Source: an uncultured Ruminococcus sp. (GTDB lineage: Bacteria; Bacillota; Clostridia; Oscillospirales; Ruminococcaceae). From it: a stretch of DNA of 11,946 nucleotides. The position numbers and the translations under genes were made by a program. Shown here one piece after another: positions 1 to 7,405 of the stretch. Where the stretch lies: NCBI GenBank assembly GCA_900752785.1, contig CAADWP010000166.1, positions 1 through 11,946 of the forward strand, in the 5' to 3' direction. Numbering within the stretch: the first letter of the stretch is position 1; each line of letters begins with the position of its first letter. The notes below the pieces were generated by a model that was given only the letters and a program-made list of their open reading frames with translations, was not told where the DNA came from and ran no database searches.

Positions 1-1
1 A

Positions 2-619
2 GAGTGCGCCATAAACGGCAATACGCTTACTCTTGCAGACAATAACGGAGTATTTACCTATTCTGTTGGCAGCGAAGGCATGGTCCTTTCAAATGCTGTA
101 GTATACGGAAATGTTCTCGGATGCGATTACAGCTTCAACGTCGAAAGCAGAGTGCTGCTTTCCAAGCTTGAGCCGCGAATGCTTGAGACTATCTCAGCAG
201 CAACGGCAAAATATCTTGAATATGCGTACACCGGAGATAAAAGCTGTCTTTTAGGCATAAACGCGAGCGACGGACTAAAAACGCTCTTTCCCGAAGAAAG
301 ACGCGTAATTGAAAGAAAGCTTAAAAATATTTCCGACATTTTTACCTATTCTCTTAACGATCAAAACGGAGTCAGACGCTTCGCCGTTTCCATTACTGCC
401 GAAACGGAAATAACCTATGCAGGCAGCGACGGAAAGAAGAATCTTCTCACGGAAAGCTGCAAAGGCTTTCTCGAATTCAGCGGAAACTCGGAAAGCAGTC
501 TCAAAATCGTTTCAGGAAGCTTCTTTCCGGATAAGCCTGATTATACCGATAGCGAAAACGATCCCAAAAATAATGAAGGAAATATGCCGCCGCCTTATCC
601 CGACGGCGAACAACGATAA
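2..619 (+). CDS. Unrecognised protein, 5'-truncated by the window edge
   Basis: The frame is open from base 2 to the TAA at 617-619, so the start lies upstream; the first internal ATG (80) has no ribosome site and is probably not the start. I do not recognise the family. About 205 residues are visible. They include a predicted helix-rich stretch with the motif KYLEYAYTGDKS, then beta-type segments (RRFAVSITAETEITYAG). The C-terminal tail, of about 30 residues, is rich in Asp, Asn and Pro and ends in PPPYPDGEQR. A helix followed by strands could be an NTF2-like or extracytoplasmic domain, but this is only a shape resemblance. The low-complexity tail suggests a surface or exported protein. It ends 12 bases before purE with no visible terminator or promoter, so co-transcription with purE is possible. 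Confidence 0.6.
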   Translation, partial: ECAINGNTLTLADNNGVFTYSVGSEGMVLSNAVVYGNVLGCDYSFNVESRVLLSKLEPRMLETISAATAKYLEYAYTGDKSCLLGINASDGLKTLFPEERRVIERKLKNISDIFTYSLNDQNGVRRFAVSITAETEITYAGSDGKKNLLTESCKGFLEFSGNSESSLKIVSGSFFPDKPDYTDSENDPKNNEGNMPPPYPDGEQR

Positions 620-631
620 AGGAGTATATTT

Positions 632-1132
632 ATGTCAAAAAAAGTTGCAGTTATCATGGGAAGCGACAGCGACTTCCCTGTTGTAAAGTCAGCCCTTACA
701 GAACTGAAAAAATACGGCGTTGAATTTGAATGTCGTGTAATGTCGGCACACCGTACACCCGTTGAAGCCTGTGAATTTGCAGACAAGGCAAAGGAAAACG
801 GCTTCGGTGTAATTATATGTGCGGCAGGAATGGCAGCGCATCTTGCGGGAGTAATCGCAGGTCACACCACGCTGCCCGTTATCGGTATTCCCATGAAGTC
901 AACAGTGCTCGAGGGTATGGACGCACTTCTCGCAACAGTCATGATGCCCCCCGGAGTACCTGTGGCAACGGTAGGCATAAACGGTGCAAAGAATGCGGGT
1001 ATTCTCGCAGTGCAGATGCTTGCGATATCTGATGAGGAACTCGCTGGAAAGTTAGCGGACGAAAAGCTGAAAATGGCTGAGGGCGTTCGTGAAAAGGACT
1101 CAAAGCTCCAGGAGGAGATCTCTGCTTTATGA
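632..1132 (+). CDS. purE: PurE, N5-carboxyaminoimidazole ribonucleotide mutase (class I)
   Basis: Cytoplasmic enzyme of IMP synthesis that forms carboxyaminoimidazole ribonucleotide (CAIR). The 166 residues match the usual PurE length. Visible motifs are the phosphate-binding MGSDSD (9-14), SAHRTP (38-43) with the catalytic-type His40, GMAAHLAG (66-73) and LPVIGIPM (81-88). SAHRTP and GMAAHL are the class I (bacterial mutase) versions; class II AIR carboxylases have SAHK-type and GRSN-type sequences here. Class I enzymes normally use N5-CAIR made by PurK, and no purK is in this window; it may lie elsewhere, or the enzyme may be fed by non-enzymatic carboxylation. The start is ATG 632 after AAAGGAG. 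The stop overlaps the next gene's start (ATGA), implying translational coupling. Identification is secure. Confidence 0.97.
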   Translation: MSKKVAVIMGSDSDFPVVKSALTELKKYGVEFECRVMSAHRTPVEACEFADKAKENGFGVIICAAGMAAHLAGVIAGHTTLPVIGIPMKSTVLEGMDALLATVMMPPGVPVATVGINGAKNAGILAVQMLAISDEELAGKLADEKLKMAEGVREKDSKLQEEISAL

Positions 1133-1773
1133 GCAGATACAGAACGATCCTTTTCGACCTCGACGGCACGCTCATTGATACAAGAAAAGGCATCATGAAC
1201 TGTCTGAGACATACTTTCGATACGCTCGGACTACCACAGCCTGACGATGCAGACAGATTTCTCGGACCGCCGCTGCCGTACTCGTTCCGCAAGTTCTGCG
1301 GCATGAACGAGGAAGAGACTTCGGAGGCTGTTCGGATATTCCGCGAAAAATACAGCAGGGATGAGCTATTCAACGCCGAAGTGTTCGGCGGTATTACGGA
1401 ACTGCTCGATGCGCTGAAGGATCGCGGATATGTGCTTGCCGTTGCGACATGCAAGATTGAAAAATACGCCCGGCTGATACTCGATCGGTTCGGGATATCC
1501 CGATACTTCAAGGTTATCGGCGGCTCGACCGGGACGAGAGTGACCAAGGAAGAGGTCATCGCTCATGTTCGCAGGGAACTCGGCGATCCGGACATCTCAC
1601 AAATGCTTATGATAGGCGACCGCGACAACGACATTCTCGGCGCTAAAGCAGTCGGGATCGGCTGCTTGTATGCGCTGTGGGGATATGGCAGCTTCGATGA
1701 AGCATATGAATACGGAGCTTCCGCGGCTGCCGGAACTCCGATGGACTGTCTCGGATATATCGAAGCACATTAA
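1129..1773 (+). CDS. HAD-family phosphatase (phosphoglycolate-phosphatase-like)
   Basis: A 214-residue haloacid-dehalogenase-superfamily hydrolase, presumably a cytoplasmic Mg-dependent phosphatase. Motif I is FDLDGTL (9-15), with nucleophile Asp10 and acid/base Asp12. Motif II is the Thr in VATCK (Thr107). Lys140 fits motif III, and motif IV is IGDRDND (162-168) with the metal-binding acidic pair. The helical cap between residues about 17 and 85 is the C1 arrangement seen in Gph-type enzymes. Its start overlaps the purE stop by four bases, with AGGAGG just upstream at 1110-1115. Substrate is unknown; from the context a nucleotide or phosphoribosyl intermediate is possible but not shown. By eye its codon use is more GC-rich (CGG, GGG, GAC and CTC codons) than that of purC or the downstream membrane genes, which hints at a separate origin. 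Confidence 0.9.
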   Translation: MSRYRTILFDLDGTLIDTRKGIMNCLRHTFDTLGLPQPDDADRFLGPPLPYSFRKFCGMNEEETSEAVRIFREKYSRDELFNAEVFGGITELLDALKDRGYVLAVATCKIEKYARLILDRFGISRYFKVIGGSTGTRVTKEEVIAHVRRELGDPDISQMLMIGDRDNDILGAKAVGIGCLYALWGYGSFDEAYEYGASAAAGTPMDCLGYIEAH

Positions 1774-1837
1774 CGCTTACCTGTCCGAAGAAACGGACTT
1801 GTATATATTTCATATAATTCTCAGGAGGAATTTAAAA

Positions 1838-2557
1838 ATGGAAAACATTGTTAAACAGGAACAGCTTTACGAGGGCAAGGCTAAAAAGGTTTATGCCACA
1901 AACGATCCCGACCTCGTGATCGTTGACTACAAGGATGACGCTACCGCTTTCAACGGCGAAAAAAAAGGCACTATTTCCGGCAAGGGCGTCATAAACAATA
2001 AAATGACAAACTATATGTTCAAAATGCTTGAAAAGGAAGGCGTTCCCACTCACCTTGTAGAGGAGATCAGCGACCGTGAGACGATCGTTAAGAAGGTTTC
2101 TATCGTTCCCCTTGAGGTAATTATCAGAAATGTTGCGGCAGGAAGTTTTTCCAAGAGAATGGGCGTTGAAGAGGGAAGAAAGCTCCTTACTCCTATCCTC
2201 GAATTCAGCTATAAAAACGACGATCTCGGCGATCCGTTCATCAACGATTACTATGCGCTCGCTCTCGGTCTTGCTACTAAAGAGGAGATCGACACTATCG
2301 CAAAATATGCTTTTAAAGTAAACGAATTTATGGTGAATTTCTTTAAAAAGCTTAATATCGACCTCATTGACTTCAAGATCGAATTCGGCAAGACCTCCGA
2401 CGGAACTATAATCCTCGCCGATGAGATCTCCCCCGATACCTGCCGTTTCTGGGACAGCACCACGCATGAAAAGCTTGATAAGGACCGCTTCCGCAGAGAC
2501 ATGGGCGGCGTAGAAGAAGCTTATCAGGAAATCATGAAAAGACTTATGGGAGAATAA
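1838..2557 (+). CDS. purC: PurC, SAICAR synthetase
   Basis: Phosphoribosylaminoimidazole-succinocarboxamide synthase, which joins CAIR and aspartate using ATP. The protein is 239 residues, the normal length for bacterial PurC. Motifs in order: [10 protein letters not shown] (10-19), DDATAFNG with the ATP-site region (33-40), the first family signature [14 protein letters not shown] (90-103), the second signature LIDFKIEFG (176-184), and the metal/nucleotide segment [13 protein letters not shown] (194-206). The frame is open further upstream, to 1670, but the ATG at 1838 follows a strong AGGAGGAA and begins the conserved domain at the right place; the upstream extension overlaps the HAD gene and is not conserved in type. 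The next gene, purF, starts three bases after its stop. Confidence 0.98.
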   Translation: MENIVKQEQLYEGKAKKVYATNDPDLVIVDYKDDATAFNGEKKGTISGKGVINNKMTNYMFKMLEKEGVPTHLVEEISDRETIVKKVSIVPLEVIIRNVAAGSFSKRMGVEEGRKLLTPILEFSYKNDDLGDPFINDYYALALGLATKEEIDTIAKYAFKVNEFMVNFFKKLNIDLIDFKIEFGKTSDGTIILADEISPDTCRFWDSTTHEKLDKDRFRRDMGGVEEAYQEIMKRLMGE

Positions 2558-2560
2558 AAA

Positions 2561-3985
2561 ATGGGCGGATTTTTTGGCGCAGCCTCTACAAACGACTGTG
2601 TGACCGATGTATTTTTCGGCACCGATTATCATTCGCATCTCGGCACACGCCGCGGCGGTATGACATCATTCTCCGAAGAATTCGGTTTTCAGAGAAATAT
2701 TCACAGCATTGAGAATTCCCCTTTCAGAACGAAATTTGAAAGCGACGTTGAAAAAATGCGTGGAAAGCTTTGTATCGGCAGCATAAGCGATACTGATCCG
2801 CAGCCTATCCTTGTACGTTCAAAACTCGGTCTTTATGCGGTATGCTCTGTCGGCATCATCCGAAACTCCGAGGCTCTCGTTCAGGAGCTTCTGGAAAACG
2901 GCTGTCCTAATTTTGAAGCAATGAGCAGCGGAGCTATCAACTCCGGCGATCTTATCGGCGCTCTTATAGCTCAGAAGGATTCCTTTGTTGAGGGAATCCG
3001 CTATGCGCAAAGCAGGATCGAGGGAACGATGTCCCTTATAATCCTTACTAAAAACAGCATTATCGCCGCCCGTGACAGCGCCGGCAGACTTCCCATCATT
3101 ATAGGAAAACGCGGCGACGGCTTCTGCGTTTCATCCGAATCCTTCGCTTTTCAGAAGCTTGGATACGATACATACCGTGAGATGCTTGCAGGCGAAATAG
3201 TGGAGATAACTGCCGATAAGTGCGAAGTTCTCAGTGAGGGCGACGCTTCAAAAATGAAGATATGCACTTTCCTCTGGACTTATTACGGCTATCCCAACGC
3301 CGTTTACGAGGGCGTTACCGTTGAGACAATGAGAACGCGCAACGGTGAGATCATGGCTGAAAACGACATTAAGGCAGGCAGGCTTCCCGAGGTAGACTAT
3401 GTATGCGGTGTGCCCGATTCGGGAACTCCTCACGCTATCGGATATGCCAACAGAAGCGGTATTCCCTTTGCAAGACCGTTTATCAAATATACTCCCACAT
3501 GGCCCAGAAGCTTCATGCCCACAAACCAGAATATGCGCAATCAGGTCGCTAAAATGAAGCTTATCCCCGTTCACGAGCTTATCGAGGGCAAACGCCTCCT
3601 CTTTGTGGACGACAGTATCGTAAGAGGAACTCAAATGAGAGAGACTGTGGAATTTCTTTATGAACACGGCGCAAAGGAAGTTCATATGCGTTCGGCTTGT
3701 CCGCCTATCATGTACGGCTGCAAATATCTGAATTTCTCAAGAAGCACCTCCGAAATGGAGCTTATAGCCCGCCAGATAATAGACGAGCTTGAGGGCGCGG
3801 ACGGAATTAAATTCATCCGCGAATACAGCAGCTCCGATACGGAAAGAGGAAGAAAGCTGCGCGACGAGATCTGCCGCAGATTAAAGCTCACTTCCCTTGA
3901 ATTCCAGACCCTTGAGGGCACTGAAAAGGCTGTCGGTCTGCCCGAATGCAATCTCTGCTCATACTGCTGGAGCGGAAAAGAATAA
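2561..3985 (+). CDS. purF: PurF-family amidophosphoribosyltransferase lacking the catalytic Cys
   Basis: A 474-residue homologue of glutamine-PRPP amidotransferase, the first committed step of purine synthesis (PRPP to phosphoribosylamine). The phosphoribosyltransferase half is intact: the PRPP loop FVDDSIVRGTQM (348-359) and VCGVPDSGTPHAIGYA (281-296) are canonical. Four cysteines, C235, C387, C466 and C469, sit where the 4Fe-4S ligands of the B. subtilis enzyme fall (KICTF, GCKY, NLCSYC). The N-terminal Ntn-hydrolase domain is degenerate. The protein begins MGGFFGAAS, with Gly2 where active PurF has the N-terminal nucleophile Cys. The glutamine-binding GHxRYST segment is replaced by IGSISDTD (72-79), and the HNG segment by SVGI (96-99). 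It probably uses free ammonia, or needs a separate glutaminase. The start is three bases after purC, with GGGAGAA nearby. The family assignment is secure; the reaction with glutamine is not. Confidence 0.93.
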   Translation: MGGFFGAASTNDCVTDVFFGTDYHSHLGTRRGGMTSFSEEFGFQRNIHSIENSPFRTKFESDVEKMRGKLCIGSISDTDPQPILVRSKLGLYAVCSVGIIRNSEALVQELLENGCPNFEAMSSGAINSGDLIGALIAQKDSFVEGIRYAQSRIEGTMSLIILTKNSIIAARDSAGRLPIIIGKRGDGFCVSSESFAFQKLGYDTYREMLAGEIVEITADKCEVLSEGDASKMKICTFLWTYYGYPNAVYEGVTVETMRTRNGEIMAENDIKAGRLPEVDYVCGVPDSGTPHAIGYANRSGIPFARPFIKYTPTWPRSFMPTNQNMRNQVAKMKLIPVHELIEGKRLLFVDDSIVRGTQMRETVEFLYEHGAKEVHMRSACPPIMYGCKYLNFSRSTSEMELIARQIIDELEGADGIKFIREYSSSDTERGRKLRDEICRRLKLTSLEFQTLEGTEKAVGLPECNLCSYCWSGKE

Positions 3986-3991
3986 AACAGT

Positions 3992-4017
3992 GCGGCAGCG
4001 CGCATATCGCTTGCCGC
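3992..4017 (+). other. Hairpin between purF and purM
   Basis: The arms GCGGCAGCG (3992-4000) and CGC-T-TGCCGC (4008-4017, one bulged T) can form a 9-bp stem with a 7-base loop. No T-run follows, so it is not a standard Rho-independent terminator. It is better read as an mRNA-processing or stability hairpin in the 59-base gap between the genes. Confidence 0.4.
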
Positions 4018-4044
4018 CAATTATAATAAACGGAGGATTTTACA

Positions 4045-5082
4045 ATGAACAACAGTTTCTCAGAAAGCTACAAAAAAGCTGGCGTTGACGTTACCGCAGG
4101 CTATAAGGCTGTTGAGCTTATGAAAACCCATATCGCCCGTACCATGACTAAGGGCGCGCTTTCCGGTATCGGCGGCTTCGGAGGACTTTTTGAGCTTGAT
4201 ATGACAGGCATAACAAAACCTGTTCTCGTTTCCGGCACCGACGGAGTCGGCACTAAGATCAAGATAGCTTTTATTATGGACAAGCACGATACCGTAGGTA
4301 TCGACTGCGTTGCCATGTGCGTAAACGATATTATCTGCTGCGGAGCAAGACCCCAGTTCTTCCTTGATTATATCGCCTGCGGAAAGAATTTCCCCGAAAA
4401 GATCGCTCAGATCGTCTCGGGCGTTGCAGAGGGCTGCGTTCAGGCTGAATGCGCGCTTATCGGCGGAGAAACTGCCGAGCATCCCGGTCTTATGCCCGAG
4501 GACGAATACGATCTTGCAGGCTTCTCCGTCGGTGTTGCCGACAAGTCAAAGCTTCTTCGTCCCGATACGCAGAAAGCAGGCGACGTACTTATCGCTATTA
4601 AATCAAGCGGCGTACATTCCAACGGCTTCTCACTTGTGAGACGTGTTTTTGATGTAAACGAAAATAACCTTGCTATGCATTTTGACGATCTTGGCACGAC
4701 CCTCGGCGAGGCTCTCCTCACTCCCACAAGAATTTATGTTAAGGCTGTCATGAATCTTATAGAAAACGTAAACGTGAAAGCCGTTTCACATATCACGGGC
4801 GGCGGATTCTACGAGAACATCCCGAGATCTATCCCCAAGGGACTTTCAGCAAAGATCGAGAGAAACGCTGTTCAGGTGCTTCCGATATTCAACCTTATCG
4901 CACGTACAGGCGATATTCCCGAACGCGATATGTTCAACACATTCAATATGGGCGTAGGTATGATCGTTTCCGTCGATAAAAATGACGCGGACAAGGCTAT
5001 TGCCGCTATAAAGGCTTCCGGCGAGGATGCTTATGTCCTCGGCGAGCTTGTCGAGTCGGAAGAAGGAGTTATCATCTGCTGA
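4045..5082 (+). CDS. purM: PurM, AIR synthetase (FGAM cyclo-ligase)
   Basis: Phosphoribosylformylglycinamidine cyclo-ligase: ATP-dependent ring closure giving aminoimidazole ribonucleotide, in the cytoplasm. The 345 residues match the family length. Motifs are [11 protein letters not shown] (41-51), the glycine-rich SGTDGVGTK (63-71), [15 protein letters not shown] (87-101), GGETAEHPG (140-148) and YDLAGFSVG (155-163), all in PurM order; a typical VSHITGGGF segment lies further on. The start at 4045 follows CGGAGGA at 4031-4037. It lies 59 bases after purF, and the next gene follows after 36 bases, where the cluster switches to non-purine genes. Confidence 0.98.
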   Translation: MNNSFSESYKKAGVDVTAGYKAVELMKTHIARTMTKGALSGIGGFGGLFELDMTGITKPVLVSGTDGVGTKIKIAFIMDKHDTVGIDCVAMCVNDIICCGARPQFFLDYIACGKNFPEKIAQIVSGVAEGCVQAECALIGGETAEHPGLMPEDEYDLAGFSVGVADKSKLLRPDTQKAGDVLIAIKSSGVHSNGFSLVRRVFDVNENNLAMHFDDLGTTLGEALLTPTRIYVKAVMNLIENVNVKAVSHITGGGFYENIPRSIPKGLSAKIERNAVQVLPIFNLIARTGDIPERDMFNTFNMGVGMIVSVDKNDADKAIAAIKASGEDAYVLGELVESEEGVIIC

Positions 5083-5118
5083 TAACTGCGCAGGCGTATG
5101 TTATAACAGGAGTTTAAA

Positions 5119-5589
5119 ATGAATATATTGAGCATTTCTGGGATAATCGCGATACTGATTGGAATATTCACAGCAGTTTTCGGAATAATTCAAGGCAAAA
5201 AGCGTATTGAAAGCGAGGATAATTACATTTCGGCAGACGCCGAAATTCTTCGCATGGATTCGCGTTTTTCAGTGACGCTGCTTAATTGGATACCGATCAT
5301 TGCTAAAGAATATCGCCCCGTTATCCGATATAAAACGGAAGGGGGCAAGGAGATTGAATCCGACTCCATGCCGTTTTCCATGAAAATGTCGGACGAATGC
5401 CATGAGCTTTTTCGTATGTACGAGACAAAAACTCCGATAACTATACACTACGATCCCGAAGCCCCGAGCAATTTCTACTATAAAAAAAGAACAGGCTTCC
5501 GAATCAGAGAAGTTATCTATAAATTTATAATAGCTTCTGTTCTTATAGCCCTCGGAGCATTCATACTCTGGGGGAGTACGCTTTCCTGA
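5119..5589 (+). CDS. DUF3592-like two-TM membrane protein (paralogue A)
   Basis: A 156-residue protein with a hydrophobic N-terminal helix (about 5-26), a soluble middle and a C-terminal helix (about 132-153). The middle carries the pattern of DUF3592-like proteins: AEILRM, then YRPVIRYKTEGGKE (a strand with Pro-Val-x-Tyr), then PITIHYDPEAPSNFYY, where a Tyr-Asp-Pro-x-x-Pro motif follows a strand. The function of this family is unknown; nothing suggests an enzyme. The ribosome site is AGGAG at 5109-5113. It is the first of four related genes here and is separated from the other three by the expansin gene. Positively charged residues (KKR) directly after the first helix suggest that the soluble domain faces the cytoplasm, but this is weak inference. 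Confidence 0.75.
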   Translation: MNILSISGIIAILIGIFTAVFGIIQGKKRIESEDNYISADAEILRMDSRFSVTLLNWIPIIAKEYRPVIRYKTEGGKEIESDSMPFSMKMSDECHELFRMYETKTPITIHYDPEAPSNFYYKKRTGFRIREVIYKFIIASVLIALGAFILWGSTLS

Positions 5590-5609
5590 TTTTTAGAGGA
5601 GGCATCCAT

Positions 5610-6461
5610 ATGAAAAAGTTTATTTTTTCGGCAGCAGCAGCGGTTCTTTGCTTTTCCGCACTTACGGTATCTGCCGCAGGCGGAGACCTTGACTATAATT
5701 CAGACGGCGAAGTGAACTGTTTTGACATGGTAAAGGCAAGGGGCGAAAATCTTCCCGCCGAGGAGCTTATACGTCTTCATACTTTTATTATGACGGGAGA
5801 ATATATACCTCCCCAAAAATATACCATTGACGAAAGCTGTATTCTCGAACCCAAAGGAACTATCCACACGGGAGAAGGAACCTTCTACGGCGGTGGTTAC
5901 GTCGGAGGCTGTGCAATGCTCGACCCGGTATCCACAGACTACTGGATCGTTGCAATGAACCTTGAAGATTATAATGAAGCACAGCTTGCAGGCGCTTATC
6001 TTGAAGTGACAGGCGAGCTGGGAACTATAAATATGCTGGTCACCGATCTTCTCCCCGAGGGGAAAAAAGGAGATCTCGACCTGTATGTGGACGCGTTTCC
6101 GCTGATAGCTCCGGCAGAAAAAGGACGCGTTCCTGTCAGCTGGAAGATAGTTCCGTTAGACAGCGCGGAAAACGCTCCAGTTTCATACAAATACAAGGAG
6201 GGAAGCTCTGAATTCTGGTGCGGAGTTCAGGTGCGAAACCACCGCTATCCTATAACAAAGCTGGAATACCTTGACGAAAACGGCGAATTTCAGGAAATAA
6301 ACCGCCGCCGCTATAATTATTTTGAATCGGATAAAATGGGAAAAGGACCGTTTACTTTCCGCATTACCGATATTTACGGCCAAGTGGTCGTGGATGAAAA
6401 CGTCCCGTTCTCATACGACGATACCGAAATAATTCAAGGTCATGTTCAGCTTCCAAAATAA
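5610..6461 (+). CDS. Secreted expansin-like protein with N-terminal half-dockerin
   Basis: A 283-residue exported protein. Residues 1 to about 22 form a signal peptide (MKKFIFS, hydrophobic core, VSAA). Residues 26-39 form a calcium loop of dockerin type with ligand positions D28, N30, D32, N36 and D39, followed by a helix; only one of the usual two dockerin repeats is clear. From about residue 83 to the end it aligns by motif with bacterial expansin EXLX1 (B. subtilis YoaJ): GTFYGGGYVGG, LAGAYLEVTG, VTDLLPEGKKGDLDL, KEGSSEFW, QVRNHRYP, YNYF and the C-terminal GHVQLPK. Expansins loosen plant cell walls without hydrolysis. The double-psi barrel residues T91, D146 and D157 match YoaJ T12, D71 and D82, but YoaJ Y73 is L148 here. 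On the binding face, W125 becomes F202, while W203 and Y235 are kept. RBS GAGGAGG at 5597-5603. A cell-wall protein within a purine cluster is unexpected. Confidence 0.9.
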   Translation: MKKFIFSAAAAVLCFSALTVSAAGGDLDYNSDGEVNCFDMVKARGENLPAEELIRLHTFIMTGEYIPPQKYTIDESCILEPKGTIHTGEGTFYGGGYVGGCAMLDPVSTDYWIVAMNLEDYNEAQLAGAYLEVTGELGTINMLVTDLLPEGKKGDLDLYVDAFPLIAPAEKGRVPVSWKIVPLDSAENAPVSYKYKEGSSEFWCGVQVRNHRYPITKLEYLDENGEFQEINRRRYNYFESDKMGKGPFTFRITDIYGQVVVDENVPFSYDDTEIIQGHVQLPK

Positions 6462-6462
6462 T

Positions 6463-6921
6463 ATGAAAGTTGAAAAAATTGATTTGGTCTGGGCATCGGT
6501 TTCTATGGTCATAGTCGGAGTTTCTTTCCGAAAGGGAAAGCTTATCGACGGTTTGCTGCTTATATACGTACTTATGGCGCTGCTTTTTGCGCTGCATATT
6601 TATATTGTCCGCCGCAAGCTCAAAAACAGCGTTGCCGCTTTCGCGACAATAACCGATTATCATGTTTCAAGAACCAAAAAAGGTTTTTATCCTATCGTGA
6701 AATATACAACGGAAAGCGGCAGGGAAATAACCTCTGTCTATACCGTTGAGGACAGACAGAAACGCTTTGAGATAGGCGATGAAGAATTGATATGCTACGA
6801 TCCCGAAGACCCGATGTTCTTTTACTTTTCCGGCAGAGAAAATGAACTGACAAAGGACTATTTCCTCTTTATACTTATAGGAGGCATGATCTCAGCCGTA
6901 CTGCTTGCAATAAATCATTGA
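6463..6921 (+). CDS. DUF3592-like membrane protein (paralogue B)
   Basis: A 152-residue protein from ATG 6463, one base after the expansin stop. An in-frame ATG at 6442, inside the expansin gene, sits close behind AAGG and is an alternative start (159 residues). There are hydrophobic segments near the N-terminus (about 8-20 and 30-48) and at the C-terminus (about 130-149). The soluble middle has the same pattern as paralogue A: AFATITDYHV, FYPIVKYTTESGREI, FEIGDEELICYDPEDPMFFYF. The YDPEDP motif is especially close to A's YDPEAP. Function unknown. The near-contact with the expansin gene implies translational coupling. Confidence 0.72.
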   Translation: MKVEKIDLVWASVSMVIVGVSFRKGKLIDGLLLIYVLMALLFALHIYIVRRKLKNSVAAFATITDYHVSRTKKGFYPIVKYTTESGREITSVYTVEDRQKRFEIGDEELICYDPEDPMFFYFSGRENELTKDYFLFILIGGMISAVLLAINH

Positions 6922-6990
6922 TAAACTGCGTTTACATTGGTATATTCCCTGTGTGCGCAGATTCAGATAAAGCCGATGGAGAATTTATTT

Positions 6991-7395
6991 ATGTATGCTT
7001 TTTTAATATCCGGAGCCGTTATAATATTGATCGGACTGCTTATAAGCATAGACTGCCGCGTCAGAGCGAAGAAAGCCGAGAGATTTCCGGCGGAGATAAT
7101 AGCTATACGCGACAAGACGATCTCGCGCGGAAGAACTGCGCAAAGGCTCTTTTGCCCCGTTGTAAAATTCACAATGTACGGCAGTGAAAGGACAGCCGAA
7201 CATTATATTTATTTAAAAATGACAGATATTCATCTTCACAGAGGCGATAAGACGACCGTCTGCATTAACAGAAGCGACCCAAAGACCTTTTATTTTGCTG
7301 ATTCGGGAGCGCCCTCCTCTACCGCGGGAGCTGTTATAATGTCGGTAGGAGTCGCTCTTTCAATAATCGGCTTAATTATTATGCTCGTTAAGTAA
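6991..7395 (+). CDS. DUF3592-like two-TM membrane protein (paralogue C)
   Basis: A 134-residue protein from ATG 6991, chosen because GGAG (6978-6981) is nine bases upstream; the in-frame ATG at 6976 and a TTG at 6937 have no site. An N-terminal helix (about 2-20) is followed by a basic stretch (RVRAKKAER). The soluble middle has AEIIAIRDK, LFCPVVKFTMYGSERT, and a strand ending in NRSDPKTFYF, matching the SDP/YDP-x-x-FYF pattern of paralogues A and B. A C-terminal helix spans about 111-132. It appears to be a diverged member of the same family. Function unknown. Confidence 0.68.
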   Translation: MYAFLISGAVIILIGLLISIDCRVRAKKAERFPAEIIAIRDKTISRGRTAQRLFCPVVKFTMYGSERTAEHYIYLKMTDIHLHRGDKTTVCINRSDPKTFYFADSGAPSSTAGAVIMSVGVALSIIGLIIMLVK

Positions 7396-7405
7396 GGCGG
7401 CGCAT

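Noticed and set aside
1783..1813. Small hairpin GTCCG-AAGAAA-CGGAC and A/T-rich stretch before purC as terminator or promoter
   Set aside because: The stem is only 5 bp with no T-run, and no -35/-10 pair with proper spacing is visible.
1670..1837. N-terminal extension of PurC to ATG 1670
   Set aside because: It overlaps the HAD gene, has no ribosome site there, and PurC from 1838 has the normal family length.
1832..2638. Long antisense open frame across purC (268 residues)
   Set aside because: Shadow frame of a well-supported gene; no ribosome site or recognisable motif.
4022..4027. TATAAT resembling a -10 promoter box upstream of purM
   Set aside because: No -35 box at 16-18 bases upstream; the hairpin occupies that place, and the genes around it look like one transcript.
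5083..5118. Purine or PRPP riboswitch, or PurR box, within the cluster gaps
   Set aside because: All gaps before 10290 are under 75 bases, too short for a known purine riboswitch aptamer, and no PurBox-like pair was seen.
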